From NCBI GenBank assembly GCA_018665625.1, contig JABJCF010000167.1, forward strand, positions 1 through 8,485: DNA of 8,485 nt, read 5' to 3'. The position numbers and the translations under genes are program-made. Numbering within the stretch: the first letter of the stretch is position 1; each line of letters begins with the position of its first letter. This DNA comes from Nitrospina sp. GTDB taxonomy: Bacteria; Nitrospinota; Nitrospinia; Nitrospinales; VA-1. This document shows positions 1 to 7,227 of this stretch, piece after piece. The notes below the pieces were generated by a model, which saw nothing but the letters and a program-made list of their open reading frames with translations, searched no databases and was not told where the DNA came from.

Positions 1-141
1 GCGCAAAAACAGTCCATACCATTTGAGACGTTGGATATCGTCTTCGCTTATGGACTCCCAGCCCTCTTTCGCGAATCGGGCAATGTCGTCTTTTATTTTT
101 AATCCGTCCTTTTCGGATTTTATGATTTCAATTTTGTTCAT
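1..141 (-). CDS. nirA: Ferredoxin-nitrite reductase, N-terminal fragment
   Basis: This is the first 47 codons of a gene that runs off the left edge of the window. NirA is a cytoplasmic sirohaem and [4Fe-4S] enzyme that reduces nitrite to ammonium with six electrons from ferredoxin, the last step of nitrate/nitrite assimilation. The visible residues read MNKIEIIKSEKDGLKIKDDI, then an aromatic/acidic stretch, then RLKWYGLFLR. The blocks NKxExxKxEKDGLxxK, GWExxxExD and RLKWxGxFxR are those I know from the start of cyanobacterial NirA, just before the ferredoxin-like half domain. The ATG at 139-141 is preceded by AAAGGGA at good spacing, which fixes the start. A sigma-54-like promoter lies about 60 bases upstream. 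Sirohaem- and cluster-binding cysteines are outside the window, so the related assimilatory sulfite reductase cannot be fully excluded. Confidence 0.8.
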   Translation of the reverse strand, partial: MNKIEIIKSEKDGLKIKDDIARFAKEGWESISEDDIQRLKWYGLFLR

Positions 142-200
142 GTTTCCCTTTAGTTATTGCGAGCAGATAAACTTCTCCCGCTGGATATACTAAAAGGGAT

Positions 201-217
201 TACAAGTTGCGTGCCAA
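201..217 (-). promoter_or_regulatory. Sigma-54 (RpoN) promoter for nirA
   Basis: Read on the minus strand the site is TTGGCACGCAACTTGTA. The family consensus is roughly YTGGCACGNNNNTTGCW, so the whole -24 block matches and only the C of the -12 GC doublet differs (T). It points at nirA, with about 59 bases between the site and the start codon, leaving a leader of around 45-50 bases. Sigma-54 control with an NtrC-type activator is well known for nitrogen assimilation genes, so the location makes sense. I saw no clear NtrC dyad upstream. Confidence 0.6.
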
Positions 218-503
218 TATTTCAGAAAATGCGTTTATGGCTTATCTAATAGGGGGTTATGGGAAGCTGGCAATAAATTAAAAAAACAACTCTGCTTAAA
301 AATGAAACAAAACAGAAGGCCAATGCCCATTATTAGAGCGCTCTTTAGGCTTTAGATACCTTTGAAACAATCCACGTTGGTTGACGAATGTCGGACAGAG
401 TTATAGGATTAGTAAAATTATCTCTGAATTTTTGGAGACCGGACATATGACTTTTATTAAATTCGAATGGAGCTTTTAGGAACTTTCCCGAACAGACTCT
501 TAT

Positions 504-521
504 CGACCCAAAGCGGACATT
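504..521 (-). repeat. Intergenic repeat motif, copy 1
   Basis: On the minus strand this reads AATGTCCGCTTTGGGTCG. A close match, AATGTCCGCTTTTGGCCG, occurs at 3204-3221 on the plus strand. From memory, sequences of this form recur in intergenic regions of many proteobacteria and give rise to spurious predicted proteins containing NVRFGS or MSAFGRK. That is recollection and was not checked by a search. Confidence 0.5.
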
Positions 522-730
522 AAATATTTGAAGTTCGCTGACCTCTATCTCTTGCCCCGGAGGGTACACCGAAGCAACTCGCTTTTTCAGATTGAGTTTT
601 ATTTTCCGGAAAACTCATCACCTTCACATGCTTCCCCAATGTGATATATTCCTTCAGAGAAAGATGGCAGGCCTTAGTGATTGCCCCCTTTATTATCCTC
701 ATTGAAAATCAAACCGCAGGAGTTTTAATT

Positions 731-2032
731 ATGGAAAGCAACAAACCAAAATACGGATTTCTAAACCCTCAACCCTACATGGAGCAAGCAATTGTTCGCA
801 TGAACGAAACTATGACGGTTGAGGTTCTAAAGCCACAGACATGGGACGACGACGAGATTGACAGTATCGTTTCAGTTTGTAAAGAGAAGGGTATCAAGTC
901 CGTAGGTGGGTTTGCGCAAAAAGATGCTTTTCACCATATTTTAATCAATGAAAAACTTGGCAATGTGGTTCCTTCTCGGTTGGCATTTTTCTACTGCATG
1001 AATAAATACTTAATGAGAACTTTGGAGAGCGACGCATTCTATTTCGATGCCATAGATCCTCTCAATGAAACTGATGACGAAATTGTAAACAAGATTAAAG
1101 AATGGCCATTTATGCTAAAAAACACCTCTCTCTCTCTTGGACGAGGAATTTTTAAAATTAAAGACGAGCAGGAGTTGAGATCCACTCTCGCCGATTACCG
1201 GCAGGATATAGAGCTTCAAGAATTAATCGCATCTCAATATCGTTCTTATCTCAAGAGTGTAGACCCAAGCCAGGTGCCGGCCGTCGCACCGCCTTTTATT
1301 GCCGAACATTTAGTAAACATGAATGAGGCTGTTGAGTACTGTTACGAAGGCTATATCACTCCTGAAGGTGAAGTTGTGCACTATGCCCTCACCGAAGAAG
1401 TCTATTTCTCTAACCATCAGGCCCTTGGTTACGTCACTCCACCTATTTCAATAGACAACAAAATGGCAGATAAAATTGAAGCATGGGTAAACGACTATAT
1501 GGGTAAATTTTCTGAGCTGGGATATCGGGGTCAATTTTTTAATCTTGAGTTTTGGGTCATGCCAGACGGAAGCATTGCACTTACTGAAATCAATCCGCGG
1601 GCAGCCCACTCTTACCACAACAACTATCAACATTCTTTTGGTAACTCGCTTTACGGTGATAACTTCTTACTGGCCGCAGGATTGAAACCAGAAAAAGATA
1701 CTCCCTGGGCGAAGTGGCGCCGTGATGCGGGTCACAAGTTCACTCTAATCATTTTAATCACTGGTCGTGAGACGGGCAAGGTGTCAGATATTCTTGATTA
1801 TGATTATGTCGAACATTTGGAGAATAACGAAAACATTCTTATTCGCCACACCAAACAACGTGATGATGTACTTACTGAAGGTGATATGACCGCTGCTGGT
1901 GTGATGCTCCAACAGATGTGGGTGGTCGGAGATACTCGAGAGGATGTAATTCGCAAGGAACATGAAGTGCGGAAAAAAATATACAAGATCCCACAGGAAG
2001 ATGCTAAGTACCCATCTTACTGGGACCTTTAG
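731..2032 (+). CDS. ATP-grasp family carboxylate-amine ligase
   Basis: A 433-residue soluble protein with an ATP-grasp fold. Such enzymes activate a carboxylate as an acyl phosphate and join it to an amine or thiol. The likely ATP-binding lysine is K130 in WPFMLK, followed by a small-residue loop SLSLGRG (133-139). The adenine hinge is FIAEHLV (189-195). The magnesium ligands are E273 in FFNLEF and E286 with N288 in the motif LTEINPRAA (284-292), whose R290 is also typical. Residues 1-110 form the pre-ATP-grasp region and about 320-433 a C-terminal region. I chose the ATG at 731 because CAGGAG lies 8 bases upstream; an in-frame ATG at 641 has no such site and its added residues do not look like a domain. 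The C45-family gene begins 11 bases downstream, suggesting an operon. The substrate is unknown. Related families include dipeptide ligases such as carnosine synthase and biotin-carboxylase-like enzymes. Confidence 0.85.
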   Translation: MESNKPKYGFLNPQPYMEQAIVRMNETMTVEVLKPQTWDDDEIDSIVSVCKEKGIKSVGGFAQKDAFHHILINEKLGNVVPSRLAFFYCMNKYLMRTLESDAFYFDAIDPLNETDDEIVNKIKEWPFMLKNTSLSLGRGIFKIKDEQELRSTLADYRQDIELQELIASQYRSYLKSVDPSQVPAVAPPFIAEHLVNMNEAVEYCYEGYITPEGEVVHYALTEEVYFSNHQALGYVTPPISIDNKMADKIEAWVNDYMGKFSELGYRGQFFNLEFWVMPDGSIALTEINPRAAHSYHNNYQHSFGNSLYGDNFLLAAGLKPEKDTPWAKWRRDAGHKFTLIILITGRETGKVSDILDYDYVEHLENNENILIRHTKQRDDVLTEGDMTAAGVMLQQMWVVGDTREDVIRKEHEVRKKIYKIPQEDAKYPSYWDL

Positions 2033-2043
2033 GTCACTTTATA

Positions 2044-3063
2044 GTGGATAGAAGTATTATTGTAAATGGCCCTGCTTTTAAGCGGGGTCAGCTTTTGGGG
2101 CAATTCAAGGGGTCATCAATAAAAACTCTGTTGAACCATAAATTGAAATCCAATGCCGCGATATCGTCTGAGCAACAGACCTACTTGCTGGCTGCAAAAA
2201 AAAATCTCGAGAAATATACGCCCGTTTGTTATGAAGAGCTTTGTGGGCTTTCTCAAACAATAGAAATAGAACTAGCAAGTTTGCTTTATTTGTCTTGTGA
2301 GTATGAACTATGGATGGAGAATTCTCGAGTATCTGAAAAATGTACGGGGTTTATCACAACGAAGCAAACTTCTCAAAAAAATGATCTTATCATGGGGCAA
2401 ACTAATGATGAGTCCCCTGAGGAATGGCTGGGAGGGAGTCACGATTTTGTATGCCATCATACTGATGACAAGGGTTTGAGAACACTAATTTATACTCACC
2501 CAGGAATTCCAGCTTATATGGGAATGAACAGTGCAGGTCTTGTTATGTTATGGCAGTACATCGACAATGGAGAAAGAAACTTAATGAATGGTATTCCAAC
2601 CACAGCTCTCATCCGAGAGGCTTTGACGTATACCCACCTACGTGATGCCCTCCAGTTTATTGAAAGTGTGCCTCGGGCCGTACCTAACAACTATATTCTT
2701 GGGCAAAGTGGCGTAGGGGGTGTCAATATTGAGTGTACTCCGACGATTTTTCATAAAAGAGAAATAAAAAAAGGTAGCTTTTGCCACGCGAATCATATTT
2801 TAACCCATGAGAAATTAAAGGCTCAGGATATAAGCCGAACTCGCACTAGCTCAACAAGCCAGATCCGACAAGAAGCAATAGAGTCATTAGTTCCTCAAAC
2901 CTGTAGCGAGCTCAGTGTTGAAAAAGCAAAAAAAGTTCTCACAACATCTCCTGTTTTTTATGATCGCACACTAGCGGCAATGGTCTTTGCTCCCATGGTT
3001 GGTGAAATGCATATTTGTTTCAAAGACTCGCCAAGGCATCATTTCCTAGTTTGCCGGATTTAA
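2044..3063 (+). CDS. C45-family Ntn-hydrolase (isopenicillin N acyltransferase-like)
   Basis: A 339-residue homologue of acyl-CoA:6-aminopenicillanic acid acyltransferase and related linear-amide hydrolases. These are made as one chain and cut themselves to expose an N-terminal cysteine nucleophile. The probable nucleophile is C100 in EKCTGF, followed by the oxyanion-region motif GQTND (118-122). Other family blocks are GMNSAGL (160-166), the arginine/alanine helix after GIPTTALIRE, NNYILG (215-220) leading to E230, FCHANH (247-251 region) and the C-terminal FAPMVGEMHICF. Cleavage before C100 would give about 99- and 240-residue subunits, close to the fungal enzyme. The residue before the cysteine is Lys, not the usual Gly. 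The start is GTG; a weak AGGT overlaps the stop codon of the ATP-grasp gene, so translation may be coupled. No signal peptide is seen, so it probably acts in the cytoplasm. Acyl transfer or hydrolysis, and the substrate, cannot be told. Confidence 0.82.
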   Translation: MDRSIIVNGPAFKRGQLLGQFKGSSIKTLLNHKLKSNAAISSEQQTYLLAAKKNLEKYTPVCYEELCGLSQTIEIELASLLYLSCEYELWMENSRVSEKCTGFITTKQTSQKNDLIMGQTNDESPEEWLGGSHDFVCHHTDDKGLRTLIYTHPGIPAYMGMNSAGLVMLWQYIDNGERNLMNGIPTTALIREALTYTHLRDALQFIESVPRAVPNNYILGQSGVGGVNIECTPTIFHKREIKKGSFCHANHILTHEKLKAQDISRTRTSSTSQIRQEAIESLVPQTCSELSVEKAKKVLTTSPVFYDRTLAAMVFAPMVGEMHICFKDSPRHHFLVCRI

Positions 3064-3479
3064 GGTAAGGGCCGAACCCATTTCAGGTTAAATTGTCTTG
3101 CGGAATTCCGGGTTCGTCAATGGAAACTGTTTCCCCTCAGCCAAAAGTGGACCATTCGAGGGAAAAATCTAAGAGATTCTTTCAGTTAAACTTTTCTTAA
3201 CCGAATGTCCGCTTTTGGCCGTAAACCGACGCTGCTACCGCCTGCAAAAATCAGTTTCCCCCCCCGCCGATATCGAGAAGTAAAGTTTTAATCCCCCCTT
3301 TAAAAGGTGCCAACTAGGCGACAAAGCCCCTTAATGTAAATCACCCCAGCCCTTGTGAAATTTAATCTTAGCCTTCATGCTCGGCACGGGTACTTTATGA
3401 AAGAAGGAGTTTAAAACCAAAGACTTTAAAAACAATTCTAGAAGCCTAAATGCTACCGTTCGCTTAAAACCGTTCTGAC
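3064..3479. other. Non-coding stretch between convergent genes
   Basis: These 416 bases separate the C45 gene from the 3' end of the minus-strand DCC/LMF gene. They hold an inverted repeat CGAACCC/GGGTTCG (3073-3079 with 3110-3116) with a 30-base loop that ends in the palindrome CGGAATTCCG (3101-3110), a copy of the intergenic repeat (3204-3221), and runs of eight and six C (3258-3265, 3293-3298). The inverted repeat has no T-run after it, so it is a poor intrinsic terminator candidate. I see no gene or RNA that I can name. Confidence 0.5.
3204..3221 (+). repeat. Intergenic repeat motif, copy 2
   Basis: AATGTCCGCTTTTGGCCG, identical to the motif at 504-521 (minus strand) over the first 12 bases and similar after that. 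A 28-codon reading frame starting MSAFGRKPT begins within it and is most likely spurious. Confidence 0.5.
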
Positions 3480-5369
3480 CTATTCGCCCCCGGTCGCAGG
3501 ACCGGAGGGTAGTTGAAGGACGGGAGTATAAAAGCCTTTATCTTCGCGGTGCCACCAGTTGCCGGTTTTATTGCGGGTCTCGGCATCGGTGAACCAGTAA
3601 TCGTACACCACAGCCTGGATGTATTTCGGTGGTTTTTCGGGGAACGGGTTGCTGGCCAGCAAATCGAGCACCGGTGGCGAGCCTTGCAGAAGGCGGATCA
3701 TGAACTGGATCAGCCATGGGTTTCTTTCATAATTGCTGAGCGCTGCGAACCACATCTGCCAGTCGAGCCTGGGTTGGTGCGGCGCGACAAAAGCCGGGGC
3801 CTTGTTCAAGTCTTCTGGCTTCCATTTAAACCCATAAGTTTTCCATTCCTGACCATCATTACTTCCCGCTATAAAAATTTCCGGACGCGAAGTGGTCATC
3901 ACTGCGAACAGTCCGTATTGATTGACAATATGAAAAGGACGAATGGTGTTCACTGTATTTATAAAGATCGAGGGATAACTCACCGGACTGACAAACAGAG
4001 GAATGATATATAGTAAAAAGCTGATAGCCAGCACCCCCTGCCCCATTCCTTCGACAAAAAATTTCTTCCATTTTGGTATACGGCTTCTAACTTCTGAAAA
4101 TGTTATTCGCCATTTTTTCGGAAAGCATTTATTAAACACCGCATCATCGAAAAGCAAAAGGCACAGGGCAATGGTCAGGATATTAAAGAAACAATAGTTT
4201 CCCGTTAATATAATCAGGAATTGAAAGGCAATTAATATGGAGGCTGCGGCATAACGAATTCTTCCCGGGCCAAAGATAAAGAAAGGAACAATCAACTGAA
4301 TGACAAACACGGCCAGGACCGAATATTCCTGAAACCATTGCGGTAACTGATGCGCATACCAACCTATCCAGGTTGGCAGCGGTTGTGTTTCATAATGATA
4401 GAGGAGTGCCGACAGGTCTCTCCATGTAGGATCACCACTCGCCAGTTTGACCCAGCCCGATGTGAACATGACCCTAAAAAGCAGGAAACGGAATAGCAGG
4501 AGCACCCACGGTGACGGCTGCGGTTCGGTGGCTATTCGCGGTCGCCATTTAAAAGGTGCCAGAAAAATTGCCAGAAACCCTGTTTCGAGTAATAGCGTGT
4601 CCCATTGGAACCCGAGAAACTGCTGGCCCACATTGAAAAGGGAAAGGTAAAACAGCCATAAAATGAAAAGTCCGAGTGCCGGGGCAATCCCGGCCATCAC
4701 CAATAGAGATACCGCCGCCCCAGCCAGACAGATGAATTTTAAAAATCCATCACTGGCATCCAGCCAGAACAGGGTGGGAAGTTTCCAAAACCGTTCGGGC
4801 CCCATTTTTGATTCCACTTCCTGCAGCAGGTTTTGCGCCGGGAGGATGCCTTCTTTGCCTATCAGACCCTCTATTTGGCTGCCAAATGAGGAGAAAGCGG
4901 CCAGATAGACCAGCCCTAGTATAATAAGGAAGAAACGCCTTGTCAGATGCCAGGTGGGGCGACCCAGAGTGCTCCCCCAAACTCCTCGCGTGAGGAGGCT
5001 GAAAAACTCTCTATTTTTCGCCACCTGGCCATATGACCACTCCGATATCGGCGCAAACCCGGGAACCTTTTCGTAGGCCCATAGGGGTACCTTGTGCAGG
5101 GTCGTAGCCAGAGCCTTAAAAACGCCCTTAGCTCCAGAATCATAGGTTCCATCCGGATAAATCAGGTAAATCGCGGAATCAAATTTTTCTGGGGGAATCT
5201 GGGGATATTGTGAGGCAACCTCCTGCGAGGGCTTATAAACCACCCGGTCTTCGGTAATATGCTGCCACCGGCGAACCCAGAAGGTGCAAAATCCACACGC
5301 ACCGTCATAGACCAAAACCGGGCGGAGGGCCTCTACAGGCAACTTAACCTTGCTTATTTCTGTGCTCAT
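3480..5369 (-). CDS. DCC thiol-disulfide oxidoreductase fused to lipase maturation factor family protein
   Basis: A 629-residue two-part membrane protein. Residues about 17-125 are a DCC-family (DUF393) thioredoxin-like domain: VYDGACGFCTFW has the name-giving D22-G-A-C25-G-F-C28 redox motif. Residues from about 145 on match the lipase maturation factor family: several hydrophobic segments (near 147-163, 212-247, 258-272, 288-305, 350-367, 375-410 and 447-462), the block FLGFQWDTLLLETG (251-264), NQYGLFAVM (483-491) and HQPRLDWQMWFAAL (531-544). In vertebrates LMF1 sits in the ER membrane and helps fold dimeric lipases; the bacterial role is not established. A thiol-disulfide domain on a folding factor suggests work on disulfides at the inner membrane, which is inference. 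I prefer the ATG at 5367-5369 because AAAGG lies just upstream; a GTG two codons earlier would overlap that site. The gene seems to be transcribed alone. Confidence 0.85.
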   Translation of the reverse strand: MSTEISKVKLPVEALRPVLVYDGACGFCTFWVRRWQHITEDRVVYKPSQEVASQYPQIPPEKFDSAIYLIYPDGTYDSGAKGVFKALATTLHKVPLWAYEKVPGFAPISEWSYGQVAKNREFFSLLTRGVWGSTLGRPTWHLTRRFFLIILGLVYLAAFSSFGSQIEGLIGKEGILPAQNLLQEVESKMGPERFWKLPTLFWLDASDGFLKFICLAGAAVSLLVMAGIAPALGLFILWLFYLSLFNVGQQFLGFQWDTLLLETGFLAIFLAPFKWRPRIATEPQPSPWVLLLFRFLLFRVMFTSGWVKLASGDPTWRDLSALLYHYETQPLPTWIGWYAHQLPQWFQEYSVLAVFVIQLIVPFFIFGPGRIRYAAASILIAFQFLIILTGNYCFFNILTIALCLLLFDDAVFNKCFPKKWRITFSEVRSRIPKWKKFFVEGMGQGVLAISFLLYIIPLFVSPVSYPSIFINTVNTIRPFHIVNQYGLFAVMTTSRPEIFIAGSNDGQEWKTYGFKWKPEDLNKAPAFVAPHQPRLDWQMWFAALSNYERNPWLIQFMIRLLQGSPPVLDLLASNPFPEKPPKYIQAVVYDYWFTDAETRNKTGNWWHREDKGFYTPVLQLPSGPATGGE

Positions 5370-5653
5370 GGGCACCTTTTACGAAAAAATAAAACATTGC
5401 CATAATCCCTACCACGCGGGAAACAAATAACAATAATTATTTCCATTATACCTGCTATTTCCCAGCCATTTGAGGCCAAACCCAAGCCGAAAAAACCCTT
5501 CCACTTCCATTCAAAAAAAGATTAATAATTTTGGGCGGTTGGGGCTTGCGTTCCGAGCCGACCTGATATAGTTTCTTTAGTTCTATATTATGATCAGAAG
5601 CCTTTTTCTCAAAACATATCCGGGCACTGACCCAACTTTCCAGGAACGATTAA

Positions 5654-7180
5654 ATGGTAGATTTTACGCGTGAAGAAGTTGAAGCTGCGATTGAAGAATA
5701 TGCATCCACTCTTGTTGAAGAAGAGGAAGATGAGTTTATAGATGATGATGAAGAAACAGGTGATGACGAAGAAACCGTAGAAGCTGAAAACGAGGAAGCT
5801 GAAACCGGGGAAGTTGAAGCCGAGGAAGAAGCCCCCGAATCTATTGCAGTTTCTGAACCTGAAGAAGAAGAAATGGGGCCTGCAGAAGTTTTTGAGGGCA
5901 AAGATTTATCCGGTCTCGATTTATCTGGAATCAATTTTCAGGGTATCAGTCTAAAGAACACCAACCTGCATAAAACGAATTTTTCAGGCAGCACCCTCTC
6001 TGATTCAAATATGGATCAAGCCAATCTGAGTGAGGCCAATTTAAGCAATGCTGAAATGGAAAACGTGAATTGTCTGGAAGCAACAGTAACAAATGCCAAC
6101 TTTGAATCTGCCAATCTGCAAGGTGCAAAGTTTCTTGGGAGCAATCTTTCCGGATCCAACCTCGAAAATGCAAACTTAAGAAAATCGATATTTCTGGAAG
6201 CTAATCTATCTAAATGCAACCTGAACGAAGCTGATCTCAGCAGCTCCGATTTTTCCAGGACCAATTTGAGCCACGCCAAAATCGTTGAGAGCAATCTTAG
6301 TCGCGGGCGCTTCAATGGAGCCAATCTGGAGTCAGCAGATTTTACCGATTCGCGTCTGAGCATGGCGGTATTTTTTGAAGCCACTTTTAAGAATGCAAAC
6401 CTGACCCGAGCTCAAGTTAAAGGTGCCAAGCTGGCAGGGGGTATCTTCGAAAACACCAGCCTGCCACGCGCAGATATTACCGGAGCCGACCTGACCGATG
6501 CAAAATTTCTAAATGCCAACTTGAGCCGAGCCAAACTCAATGGGGCTATTTTGCGAAGAACAGATTTAAATGGATCTGACCTGTCGGAAGCCGATTTGAG
6601 TATCGCAGATCTAACCGGAGCCAGCCTGACTGATGTCAAATTAATCGGCGCGAACATGGAAAGAATCAAACTCAATCAGGGAAAGCTATCAGGCGCAAAA
6701 CTATGCGGCGCTAAAATGAACAAAGGTAAATTGTTTCAGGTCGATCTTAGCAAGGCCGACCTAAGCGGTGCCAATTTGACCGGTGCAGATCTCACAGAAT
6801 CAAATCTGCAAGACTGTGATCTGAGTCGTGCAAACCTCACTGAAGCAATTTTGCTAAAAGCCAACCTCAAAACAACCTTCCTGATTGGTGCCAATATGCA
6901 AAAAGCAGAATTGGCAGAAGTGAATTTGGAAGATGCTAATATTGCTGGCGCGAAACTACGAAATACAAATTTCCAAAAAGCAAACCTGAAAAATGTCAAC
7001 CTTCAGCGCTCTGACATGGAACATGCAGATTTTTCTCAGGCAAACCTGACAGAATCAAACCTCACCGGCTCCAAGCTGGGAGAAGCCATTTTTCGAAATG
7101 CGGATTTAACAGGTGCAGATTTGAATTTGGCAGATACTACCGACACCGATTTTTCAGGTGCGAAAGGTTATAATTCCTGA
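5654..7180 (+). CDS. Large pentapeptide-repeat protein with acidic N-terminus
   Basis: A 508-residue protein of two parts. Residues 1-81 are extremely acidic (39 Asp or Glu, one Arg, no Lys) and likely disordered after a short helix. Residues 82-501 are 84 consecutive pentapeptides of the A(D/N)LXX type with no break in register, followed by a short tail GAKGYNS. Such repeats form a right-handed quadrilateral beta-helix with four pentapeptides per coil, so about 21 coils are expected. Known members include the gyrase-binding DNA mimics MfpA and Qnr, but those are near 200 residues and have loops or dimer domains; this one is more than twice as long, so gyrase protection should not be assumed. 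No signal peptide or membrane segment is seen. The ATG at 5654 follows AGGA at fair spacing. Phenylalanines stack on particular faces, and a lysine-rich belt lies at residues 329-359. The partner is unknown. Confidence 0.88.
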   Translation: MVDFTREEVEAAIEEYASTLVEEEEDEFIDDDEETGDDEETVEAENEEAETGEVEAEEEAPESIAVSEPEEEEMGPAEVFEGKDLSGLDLSGINFQGISLKNTNLHKTNFSGSTLSDSNMDQANLSEANLSNAEMENVNCLEATVTNANFESANLQGAKFLGSNLSGSNLENANLRKSIFLEANLSKCNLNEADLSSSDFSRTNLSHAKIVESNLSRGRFNGANLESADFTDSRLSMAVFFEATFKNANLTRAQVKGAKLAGGIFENTSLPRADITGADLTDAKFLNANLSRAKLNGAILRRTDLNGSDLSEADLSIADLTGASLTDVKLIGANMERIKLNQGKLSGAKLCGAKMNKGKLFQVDLSKADLSGANLTGADLTESNLQDCDLSRANLTEAILLKANLKTTFLIGANMQKAELAEVNLEDANIAGAKLRNTNFQKANLKNVNLQRSDMEHADFSQANLTESNLTGSKLGEAIFRNADLTGADLNLADTTDTDFSGAKGYNS

Positions 7181-7227
7181 GATACTATTAATAATAAAAT
7201 ATCTGAACTCAGGTAATTGTCTTTAAA

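Larger units (their letters stand above)
142..730. other. Non-coding stretch between nirA and the ATP-grasp gene
   Basis: This 589-base stretch holds the nirA leader and sigma-54 site, a perfect 10-base palindrome AGAGCGCTCT at 335-344, and several GGACA/TGTCC elements (389-397, 441-446, 515-521) that look like decayed copies of an intergenic repeat. Two minus-strand reading frames of 60 and 74 codons cross it in different frames, but they run through the repeat motif and the likely leader of the downstream gene, so I regard them as non-coding. The stretch also supplies the ribosome binding site CAGGAG (717-722) of the gene at 731. I found no convincing sigma-70 promoter for that gene. Confidence 0.55.

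Noticed and set aside
345..702. Two overlapping minus-strand reading frames (74 and 60 codons) that might be one frameshifted gene
   Set aside because: They pass through the AATGTCCGCTTTGGG repeat motif, known to me for giving spurious frames, and into the leader of the ATP-grasp gene; the longer one starts with GTG and no family is recognisable. A conserved homologue would change this view.
641..730. N-terminal extension of the ATP-grasp protein from the ATG at 641
   Set aside because: There is no ribosome binding site before it, whereas CAGGAG is well placed before 731, and the added 30 residues do not look like part of the fold.
3073..3116. Inverted repeat CGAACCC/GGGTTCG as a terminator of the C45 gene
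   Set aside because: The loop is 30 bases and no T-run follows, so it does not fit an intrinsic terminator; noted only within the intergenic entry.
3513..4013. 166-codon plus-strand frame
   Set aside because: It lies wholly antisense to the DCC/LMF gene, which has clear motifs on the other strand; it has no recognisable protein features.
5650..5934. 94-codon serine-rich minus-strand frame
   Set aside because: It is the antisense shadow of the Glu/Asp-rich N-terminus of the pentapeptide protein: GAA and GAT codons read in reverse give Ser-rich sequence.
5654..7180. Pentapeptide protein as a Qnr/MfpA gyrase-protection factor
   Set aside because: It is far longer than that group, lacks visible loops between coils and has a basic belt; the repeat alone does not support that function.
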